Shown in pieces: positions 1-6,247 of a stretch of DNA of 42,025 nt. Source of the DNA: a virus. The notes under the pieces are model-generated. The model saw only the letters and a program-made list of their open reading frames with translations, had not been told where the DNA came from and searched no databases. The position numbers and the translations under genes are program-made. The stretch covers positions 1 through 42,025 of the IMG/VR virus record IMGVR_UViG_3300006920_000020; one strand, written 5' to 3'. Numbering within the stretch: position 1 is the stretch's first letter; each line of letters opens with the position of its first letter.

Positions 1-126
1 ACAAGAAAGCGGCAGACGACAAGAAAGCGGCAGACGACAAGAAAGCGGCAGACGACAAGAAAGCGGCAGACGACAAGAAAGCGGCAGACGACAAGAAAGC
101 GGCAGACGACAAGAAAGCGGCAGCAG
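1..126 (+). repeat. 18-bp tandem repeat, left-end portion
   Basis: Six complete copies and a partial seventh of the unit ACAAGAAAGCGGCAGACG run from position 1. The copies are identical at the DNA level and encode the hexapeptide KKAADD in the frame of the gene that ends at 386. The same unit fills the last 102 bases of the window. Perfect identity implies recent expansion or active copy-number change. Joining the ends directly would lose 4 bases of a unit, so the assembly is cut, not closed, here. Confidence 0.97.
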
Positions 127-386
127 CAAAAGTGAGTGCAGCCGAACAAAAGAAGATTAAAGCTGCACAAGGTTCGGACGAAAACGACTTCGTACCTAAA
201 GAGAACGAGCGAGGACATTACCACGTAAAAATGGAAAAGAAAGTCTTTAGCCCATCGACAGGCGAGAAACTTACTAAAGATTACGTACAAATCTATTCGA
301 TTAAAGAGTGGTCTGCGTTTGAGAAAAACGGTAAAGGTTTAGGGTTTACTTGCACGGTTCTTTGGAATCCAGAAAACTACAAATAA
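1..386 (+). CDS. KKAADD-repeat phage protein, C-terminal part (gene continues from 41840)
   Basis: This is the 3' part of a gene that starts at 41840 and runs through the window ends. The open frame begins before base 1: from base 3 every codon belongs to the KKAADD repeat, so the GTG at 132 is internal, not a start. After the repeat come an Ala/Lys-rich stretch and a globular domain of about 65 residues (from ENDFVPKENERGHYHVKMEK to WNPENYK). I recognise this C-terminal domain only as a conserved type in Bacteroidetes phages; its function is unknown. It lies between portal and scaffold-like genes, so a head-assembly or virion-associated role is inferred. The repeat, with lysines spaced four residues from aspartates, should form a charged, extended helix. 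A hairpin follows the stop. Confidence 0.85.
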   Translation, partial: KKAADDKKAADDKKAADDKKAADDKKAADDKKAADDKKAAAAKVSAAEQKKIKAAQGSDENDFVPKENERGHYHVKMEKKVFSPSTGEKLTKDYVQIYSIKEWSAFEKNGKGLGFTCTVLWNPENYK

Positions 387-398
387 AATCATTTTTTA

Positions 399-425
399 AA
401 GGGTACGTCATAATGTCGTACCCTT
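399..425 (+). terminator. hairpin after the KKAADD gene, possible terminator or processing site
   Basis: A perfect 9-bp stem, AAGGGTACG and CGTACCCTT, encloses a 9-nt loop 13 bases after the stop codon. There is no long T run after the stem (AATATATT follows), so it may attenuate or protect mRNA instead of stopping transcription. The next gene starts 31 bases downstream. Confidence 0.5.
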
Positions 426-455
426 AATATATTAACATAATTCAAGAGTAAAATT

Positions 456-1397
456 ATGGCACTTACACCAGAAGTACTAAAAGCAAACGAGGCATTAAAC
501 GGATTAACCGACGACCAAGTCGCGGCAATTACTACACTATCTGTAAACGATGAAACCTCAGTTATCAATACCAAAATAGGGGAACACCACGGGAGCATCG
601 AAAAAGATGTTTTAGAAACGTCGGGAATTGCAAAGAATGAGGGCGAAAAGTCTTTCGATTATATGAAAAGAGTAATCGGAGAATTTAAAACCTCTGCGAC
701 AGGATCGGCAACCCTACAAACTGAAATCGATAATTATAAAACTAAAGTCGCAGACTTAGAGAGTAAAATCGAAAAGGGGCAAGGGGACCAGGCAACAGTA
801 CAAAAGTTGAGAGATACCGAAGCCAATTTGGCAGCGTTACAAACTCAGTACGATACTGACAAAACGGGTTGGGCCAATAAAGAAAAAGAGTTCCAAGGGC
901 AAATCACAGGAATACAAGTAAACTCAGAATTTGGAAAAGCAACAAGCGGTATCAAATTTAAAGCAGGTTATCCAGAGAGTGTACAAAAAACTCTTATAGA
1001 TTCGGCAAAGAGTGGTATTTTAGCAACAGCCAAACCAGATTGGATTGAGGCGGACGGTACTAAAACTATGGTATTCAGAGACGACAAAGGGGAAATACTT
1101 AGAAACAAAGGTAATGCGTTACAACCTTACACGGCAGCGGAATTAATCTCAGAGAGATTAAAAGATGTTATCGACGTAGGGCAAAAGAAACCAGGAACGG
1201 GAACGCAGAATCCAGCAGGAACACCGGACACAATCGATTTAGTGGATGTGGCAGCAGCCCAAACACAAGTCGAGGCCGACGAAATTATCTCTAAATACTT
1301 GTTACAACAAGGCGAGTTGCGAGGTACGGAGGCTTTTTCTACCAAGCAAAAAGAGATCCGAGATAAAAACAACGTATCTAAATTACCGATGCGATAA
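456..1397 (+). CDS. putative capsid scaffolding protein
   Basis: Protein of 313 aa. The centre (about residues 85-150) is rich in Glu, Lys, Gln and Ala with heptad-like spacing, predicting a coiled coil, as in scaffold proteins of the gp20-like minor structural type. The C-terminus is basic (DKNNVSKLPMR), as is common for scaffolds that bind capsid protein through a short basic tail. It lies upstream of the capsid candidate and downstream of the portal and KKAADD genes, the usual place for a scaffold. No protease motif was seen, so separate or no maturation cleavage is inferred. The ATG at 456 is the first good start after the hairpin. A strong terminator follows. Assignment rests on position and coiled coil, not on a diagnostic motif. 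Confidence 0.6.
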   Translation: MALTPEVLKANEALNGLTDDQVAAITTLSVNDETSVINTKIGEHHGSIEKDVLETSGIAKNEGEKSFDYMKRVIGEFKTSATGSATLQTEIDNYKTKVADLESKIEKGQGDQATVQKLRDTEANLAALQTQYDTDKTGWANKEKEFQGQITGIQVNSEFGKATSGIKFKAGYPESVQKTLIDSAKSGILATAKPDWIEADGTKTMVFRDDKGEILRNKGNALQPYTAAELISERLKDVIDVGQKKPGTGTQNPAGTPDTIDLVDVAAAQTQVEADEIISKYLLQQGELRGTEAFSTKQKEIRDKNNVSKLPMR

Positions 1398-1405
1398 TAT
1401 ATTTA

Positions 1406-1438
1406 ATACCCTCGGTTTTACTGAGGGTATTTTTTTTT
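1406..1438 (+). terminator. rho-independent terminator after the scaffold gene
   Basis: Stem ATACCCTC / GAGGGTAT of 8 bp with a 9-nt loop, followed directly by eight T. This is a classical intrinsic terminator and should lower read-through from the portal-scaffold genes into the holin-like and capsid genes, or set their ratio. Confidence 0.88.
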
Positions 1439-1456
1439 AACTTAAAAATTACAGAA

Positions 1457-1744
1457 ATGAAAATATTTATCTTAATCGTTTTATCGATCCCGTTTATTAC
1501 TGAAGGACTTAAATATGTACTCGGTAAAACTCGAAGCACCCCAAACATAATTGTCCAGGCCCTATCTTGGATTGTTGGGGTGGTTACTATGATAATCGCA
1601 CAAATTTCGGGACTTTCAATCCTCCAGGACGTGTCTATTTTAACCGCAATGTTATACGGATTATTCGCCGCACTTTGTGCGAACGGGATAGCCGATACAA
1701 AAATTATACAAACATTCCTTTTATTATTTAAGAAAAAGGACTAA
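1457..1744 (+). CDS. small membrane protein, putative holin
   Basis: 95 aa with three likely membrane segments (about 2-20, 32-53 and 58-79) and a short basic tail (LLLFKKKD). The pattern with a conserved-looking NGIAD after the third segment resembles small holins annotated in Bacteroides and Flavobacterium phages, so a class I-like holin that permeabilises the inner membrane is the best guess. It sits between scaffold and capsid genes, 13 kb away from the amidase and spanin. The terminator just upstream means it may have its own control or be made by read-through. An alternative is a structural or superinfection-related membrane protein. Confidence 0.5.
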   Translation: MKIFILIVLSIPFITEGLKYVLGKTRSTPNIIVQALSWIVGVVTMIIAQISGLSILQDVSILTAMLYGLFAALCANGIADTKIIQTFLLLFKKKD

Positions 1745-1818
1745 TTTAGCAACCAAAGTAAAATAACGTGCAAGGGTAACACAGTTATAAAATTATTAAC
1801 TCACTAAAATTTTAATCA

Positions 1819-2853
1819 ATGTCATTGATAAACACACGTATTCAAAACGTAAGATCGTCAAGCAACTTGGATAAAAACGAGTTACGCCCTAGCCGTTACG
1901 GTGGGTTAAACTTGTTTATGCAACAGACTGCCGATCCTGCCGGGATTATAACTCCCGAACTAAAAGCCGCAGCTGAAAAGTCAATCGGTAACACATTACA
2001 GACTCCTGTAATCGATTTCGATGGTGGAGTAACAATCGGGAACACTCGATCGGTTACTATTGCAGACAGCGAGAACACTTCGCAAATGCACACACTTACA
2101 TTCGCCACTTATTCGTGGGGTTTCACTATTGTACCTTCTAATTTTATGAACAACGAAGTATCTATCCAAAGAGATTTCGAGCGTAAATTTAATAAGTATT
2201 TATACAAGTTTGGGGAAACTTTAGACGCCGCAGCAATTGCAGCTCTATCGACTGCGAAAACACAAGTATTCGCCGATACATTAAACTACTCAGTAGTTGC
2301 GAACGCTATCCAAGCGTCATTCGCACAGAGAGAAAATATAATCGGGGACATTAATCCTATGTTAGCGGCAAACGACCACTTTGGACAAATCCACTTATTA
2401 GGAAATGCAGGTTACGAAAGTATCATCCGTAAATTAGCCGAAAAGGATATTTACAACTCTGAAAATAAAACGTTAGAGTATAGCGATAAAATCCTTCACT
2501 TTAGTACGAGAGTACCGAACGATGCACCAGACTTTGCAAACGCTTACGCGGTACAAGGTGGCTCAGTTGGTATGCTTACAAGATTCGAGAGAGAATCTTT
2601 ATTGGGTACTAAAATGGCAGACGGTACGGAATGGGGTATCGATACTTTACCGATGTTAAACTTTCCAGTAGGAACGTACTTCTACGAAAGTAAAGGAGAT
2701 TTCAGTGCCTTAGCGGGGGCTGCGACAGCAGACAACACGAGAGCAAGAAAGGAACATTACGGTTTTGCCGTGGATGTTGCAATCTTAACACCGTATAACA
2801 GTGATCCAGCAACGATTGCAAACCCAATCGCCAAAGTAACTGTATTGTCTTAA
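1819..2853 (+). CDS. putative major capsid protein
   Basis: 344 aa, a usual size for an HK97-fold capsid protein without a large N-terminal delta domain. It has no membrane segment, is well mixed in composition, and carries alternating long helices (around 125-165, with YLYKFGETLDAAAIAALSTA) and beta-rich segments, including a C-terminal strand region ending IAKVTVLS. It follows the scaffold-like gene and is closed by a strong terminator, which is typical of a highly expressed capsid gene. Start is the ATG after an AT-rich leader of about 75 bases that could hold a promoter (TAATTTAG at about 1743). No motif alone proves the role. Confidence 0.7.
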   Translation: MSLINTRIQNVRSSSNLDKNELRPSRYGGLNLFMQQTADPAGIITPELKAAAEKSIGNTLQTPVIDFDGGVTIGNTRSVTIADSENTSQMHTLTFATYSWGFTIVPSNFMNNEVSIQRDFERKFNKYLYKFGETLDAAAIAALSTAKTQVFADTLNYSVVANAIQASFAQRENIIGDINPMLAANDHFGQIHLLGNAGYESIIRKLAEKDIYNSENKTLEYSDKILHFSTRVPNDAPDFANAYAVQGGSVGMLTRFERESLLGTKMADGTEWGIDTLPMLNFPVGTYFYESKGDFSALAGAATADNTRARKEHYGFAVDVAILTPYNSDPATIANPIAKVTVLS

Positions 2854-2906
2854 AAAGAAAAAACTTTCTATTTTTATTTTTTCATATTTTTTGATTATTA
2901 GAAACT

Positions 2907-2935
2907 AAAGGGATGGCGTTAGCCCTCCCTTTTTT
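2907..2935 (+). terminator. rho-independent terminator after the capsid gene
   Basis: AAAGGGA pairs with TCCCTTT, then one mismatch, then GGC/GCC around a GTTA loop, followed by a T run. It separates the capsid gene from the head-tail genes and should allow far more capsid mRNA than tail mRNA. Confidence 0.85.
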
Positions 2936-2953
2936 CGTAAAATATACTAAGCA

Positions 2954-4252
2954 ATGTACAGACCTAGCGAAATAAAAGCAAATTTAACCGACCTTTGGGG
3001 ATGGCGTCAGAACTATAATACTGCCGATTTTACAATCTCGGACAGTCTTACTCAGACTATAACAGGACAGTATTACCAGGAGGTACACCCTTTAGTAACG
3101 TTGGAGAACGTCAAGGCCTTAGCACCCGATTTTAAAAACATTAATTACGACGGGTGGGTAATTGGTACACAATACAGAGTCGGCGACCGTACAACTCTAA
3201 ACGAATTACATTACAGAGCCAAACTCGATAATATTGGATTGACACCAGAGACGAACCCGACAGAGTGGGAACGATTCGACCCGTTTTCTGAATGGTTGGA
3301 AACGAAAACCCAGGCAAGCGTACTGAAGGCGATACGTTCTTTTTGGGATAGTAAGATGGCAGACAATGAAATGCGTAACGTATTAGAGAATAAAACTCTA
3401 TTTAACGGTACTGCACGAATTAAAAATCTGGTACCGACAGGATCTAACTTTGTCGGATTTGAACTTGTACCAATTAGGGCCAACGGAATAACTACCAGGA
3501 TCGACAAAATAGGGTTACAGTTTACAGGAACGCAGGACGTTACTTTATATTTATACCATTCGAGTAGAACCCAACCAATAAAGACCGAAACATTTACCCG
3601 TACAAGAGACGGAGGGATGCAATGGTTTGACGTTGCGGACTTCTTACTCCCTTACTCTAGTAGTGAGGTGGATTCGGGCGGGAGTTGGTATTTAGTTTAC
3701 GACCAGACGGCCGTGTCAGTAGGACAGGCAATATCTAAAGATAAAGATTGGAGTAAAAAACCGTGTGGTACTTGCGACCGCGACGAGGTTTCGGCGTACA
3801 GAGTTTGGAGTAAATATTTAGAAGTACACCCCTTTAAAATCGGAGGGGACCAGGTAACAGGAGGGGCACTCTGGGACGTTGCAAATAATCTTTATACCTA
3901 CGAAACGAATTACGGATTAAACCTTCAGATTACTATCGAGTGCGATATAACGGATTTAATTATACAACAAAAGAAAGCGTTTCAAAATATAATAGGTTTG
4001 CAAGTTGCTATCGATATGCTTAGAGAATTTGCGTATAATCCGAGTTATAAGATAGGCCGACAACAACAGAACCCTGGATTATCTAAAATGGAAATCCTTT
4101 ACGAACTTGATGGAGACAGTCAGAGTTATAAAAAAAGTGGTCTAGGCCACGATTTCAGTAACGCAATGAAAGCGGTTAGTTTAGATATTAAGAATATGAG
4201 TCGAGTATGTACCCCGTGTAAAAACGGAGGCGTTCGATATAAAACGGTTTAG
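2954..4252 (+). CDS. virion structural protein with carbohydrate-binding-like module
   Basis: 432 aa, first gene after the capsid. Residues about 67-107 fit the pattern of small CBM5/12-like chitin-binding modules: W68, Y74, the pair G77-D78, Y87, A89 and W105, with a proline-rich run before the last Trp. The middle (about 150-260) looks beta-rich (GGMQWFDVADFLLP). Two CxxC pairs, PCGTC near residue 275 and VCTPC near 421, could form a metal site or disulfides. Its place suggests a head-tail connector or a decoration protein; the sugar-binding module would suit a decoration or adhesion role. I do not recognise the full-length family. Confidence 0.5.
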   Translation: MYRPSEIKANLTDLWGWRQNYNTADFTISDSLTQTITGQYYQEVHPLVTLENVKALAPDFKNINYDGWVIGTQYRVGDRTTLNELHYRAKLDNIGLTPETNPTEWERFDPFSEWLETKTQASVLKAIRSFWDSKMADNEMRNVLENKTLFNGTARIKNLVPTGSNFVGFELVPIRANGITTRIDKIGLQFTGTQDVTLYLYHSSRTQPIKTETFTRTRDGGMQWFDVADFLLPYSSSEVDSGGSWYLVYDQTAVSVGQAISKDKDWSKKPCGTCDRDEVSAYRVWSKYLEVHPFKIGGDQVTGGALWDVANNLYTYETNYGLNLQITIECDITDLIIQQKKAFQNIIGLQVAIDMLREFAYNPSYKIGRQQQNPGLSKMEILYELDGDSQSYKKSGLGHDFSNAMKAVSLDIKNMSRVCTPCKNGGVRYKTV

Positions 4253-4254
4253 TT

Positions 4255-4695
4255 TTGAAACGGTTAGACGACTTAATAAATAAGTTGAAATCCTTAGAGT
4301 CTGAAATGTTCGAGGCCGTTAAAATGGTACTCCAGGACAATAAAGAAATTATCTTGGATATGAACTCAGAGGAACAACTCTACGAAAAGGGCATTACTCG
4401 CCACGGTGTAGAAATTGCAAGTTTCGCCCCGTACAGTCCAATAACCGTTGAGATCAAAAGAGAAAAAGGACAACCGACCAACAGAGTAACACTCCGAGAC
4501 GAAGGCGATTTCCATTACTCTTTTTATATCGAGTTTACCGAAACAGGATTCGAGATAAAAGCCTCAGATTGGAAAGCTAAAAATTTGGTCGCCAATTACG
4601 GAGAAAGTATATTGGGTTTAACTGAGGAAAATTTTAGAGATTTGGCCGTTAATTATGTGGCCCCAGAAATATTAAAAATACTTAAAACGTTATGA
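4255..4695 (+). CDS. putative head-tail completion protein
   Basis: 146 aa, TTG start two bases after the preceding stop; no ATG is available nearby in frame. It has an N-terminal amphipathic helix (LDDLINKLKSLESEMFEAV) and a central motif of the kind GQPTNRVTLRDEGDFHYSFY that I have seen in head-tail completion-like proteins of Bacteroidetes phages. The next gene overlaps by 4 bases (ATGA), indicating translational coupling. The order capsid, connector, completion, terminator-like, chaperone, tape measure supports the role; no catalytic motif is present. Confidence 0.45.
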   Translation: MKRLDDLINKLKSLESEMFEAVKMVLQDNKEIILDMNSEEQLYEKGITRHGVEIASFAPYSPITVEIKREKGQPTNRVTLRDEGDFHYSFYIEFTETGFEIKASDWKAKNLVANYGESILGLTEENFRDLAVNYVAPEILKILKTL

Positions 4696-5258
4696 CAAAT
4701 ATACCAACAGTCCCAAAACCAGAGAGTCCCGCTTTTATGGACGAAGTAGTGGTACAGATACAGGATATTTTAAAAGCGAACATATCTTGGTTAAATTATT
4801 CCTTTGGTCGTAGTCAAACTCTAATCGACAAAGACACAAAGAAAGTTTATCCCGCCATACATTTAGGTTATGAAAAATATATTAATGTTTTCCCGGACCA
4901 GGAGTTGGGAAATTATAGTTTTTTAATATTCCAAGATCCCCAGACTATCGACTCAAAATTGAAACCTTACATAAAAGTAAGTCAAAAATTTAGTATTGTA
5001 TTCTGGTTTGATCTAGGTAAAATATTCGTGGACCAGAAAGACCGAAGTTTGGAGACTGTAAAATTACAAATCCTTAAAGTCTTAAATACAAAAATGTTAC
5101 TCAACAAAGGGAGTATTAAAATGTCTGAAATCAAAAAGGATGCAAAGAATATTTATCGAGAGTACAGCGTCAACGAGTTAGAAAGTCAATTTTTAATGCA
5201 CCCATACGCAGGTCTGAGGTTCGACGGCGTTATGGATTACACCAGTACAGTTTGTTAA
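4692..5258 (+). CDS. putative tail terminator / tail completion protein
   Basis: 188 aa, coupled by a 4-base overlap to the preceding gene. It has mixed alpha/beta character with strands such as YSFLIFQ and KFSIVFWFDL, no membrane segment, and ends at a Cys. Size, fold pattern and location two genes ahead of the tail chaperone candidate match tail-terminator proteins that cap the tail tube. I do not recognise a named family; the call rests mostly on gene order. Confidence 0.4.
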   Translation: MTNIPTVPKPESPAFMDEVVVQIQDILKANISWLNYSFGRSQTLIDKDTKKVYPAIHLGYEKYINVFPDQELGNYSFLIFQDPQTIDSKLKPYIKVSQKFSIVFWFDLGKIFVDQKDRSLETVKLQILKVLNTKMLLNKGSIKMSEIKKDAKNIYREYSVNELESQFLMHPYAGLRFDGVMDYTSTVC

Positions 5259-5259
5259 T

Positions 5260-5505
5260 ATGGATTTAATAATTATAAACGGATTAATCTCGGCTTTTTT
5301 AATACTCTTAATCTCTAAAATAGGATTGAGAGAGTACGGACAGACCTACGGGCCCAGGTTAATATCGAAAATATTTAACTGCGATTTCTGTTTAGCCTTT
5401 TGGATTAACGTAATTGTCTCAATTATTTTGTATATTTTTGTTAAAGATACGACCGTATTTCTTTTTTCTTTTGTATCTACACCAATAACACGAGTTTTGA
5501 TATGA
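5260..5505 (+). CDS. small membrane protein with CxxC, DUF1360-like
   Basis: 81 aa with an N-terminal membrane segment (about 4-20), a central CDFCLAFW block, and a second segment formed by residues 47-75. The CxxC followed by an aromatic-rich membrane segment resembles the DUF1360 family. It starts one base after the previous stop and overlaps the next start by 4 bases, so it is an integral part of the tail operon. Function is unknown; an inner-membrane role in tail assembly, lysis timing or exclusion is possible. Confidence 0.5.
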   Translation: MDLIIINGLISAFLILLISKIGLREYGQTYGPRLISKIFNCDFCLAFWINVIVSIILYIFVKDTTVFLFSFVSTPITRVLI

Positions 5506-6245
5506 GGACAATAAAAATAGGAAGGAAAACAGTAGAGTTTTACGATGCGATAGACGAATTACCAATCCGTCGTTATCATAAATTTAATAAATATATGTTA
5601 GTTGATAGCGGGATAGGTTCAGACCTTAACGATATTAACGACCATATTGCAAAAATAAAAAGATTCATAGGTAAGAAAGACGAAAAGAACGCCCAATTAC
5701 AGTTGGAAAATTTAAGAACGTCTCTTTATATGATCGCTAACGAGACGAACGTCCGACATTTATCCTTTGCCATTTTGGTAAAAAGTATAAACGGTAAACC
5801 CGTTACGGATTTGTCCGACGAGAATATCGAACGGATTGCCAAAAGTTTTGACAATGAGAAAAAAGGATTTATAGATCGGGTTATTGACTCGATCAAAAAA
5901 AAAATCGATTTGGAATTGGTCGTATATTTTCCGGGGCAGTTCGAGGACGCCCAAGTAAAAGAGTACCACGATAGAATCCGTAGTCGAACCCTTTTAATTT
6001 TATCGGAGATTATTACCAATAAAAAAGAGACAGACAAAATACATAAAATCGACGACTATTTAATGAGTTTGGTAAATCCAAAATCTTTTGCAGGTAAAGA
6101 AAGCGTCGAAATAATTTACGATAAACAGTTCGAGGAAGCCTGTACCTTTTTAGAATCCGAAACGGGTGCAAGAGTTGACGACTTAACTGCGATGCAGTTC
6201 TTTAGTAAGTTCGAGTACATTAAGAAAAAACATAAGAAAAAATAA
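5502..6245 (+). CDS. putative tail assembly chaperone
   Basis: 247 aa, rich in Lys, Asp, Glu and Ile and largely helical, ending KKKHKKK. It lies directly upstream of the tape measure gene (2-base gap), the place of tail assembly chaperones in siphophages. It overlaps the preceding gene by 4 bases (ATGA). A run of ten A occurs at 5895-5904, but neither shifted frame stays open for more than about 20 codons, so there is no sign of the usual G/GT-type frameshift extension. Confidence 0.5.
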   Translation: MRTIKIGRKTVEFYDAIDELPIRRYHKFNKYMLVDSGIGSDLNDINDHIAKIKRFIGKKDEKNAQLQLENLRTSLYMIANETNVRHLSFAILVKSINGKPVTDLSDENIERIAKSFDNEKKGFIDRVIDSIKKKIDLELVVYFPGQFEDAQVKEYHDRIRSRTLLILSEIITNKKETDKIHKIDDYLMSLVNPKSFAGKESVEIIYDKQFEEACTFLESETGARVDDLTAMQFFSKFEYIKKKHKKK

Positions 6246-6247
6246 TT

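Noticed and set aside
132-386. Separate gene starting with GTG at 132
   Set aside because: The frame is open to base 3 and continues the repeat-coding gene that starts at 41840; GTG is an internal codon.
5895-5904. Run of ten A in the tail chaperone gene as a programmed frameshift
   Set aside because: Both shifted frames close within about 20 codons and do not reach the tape measure frame, so no extended chaperone is made.
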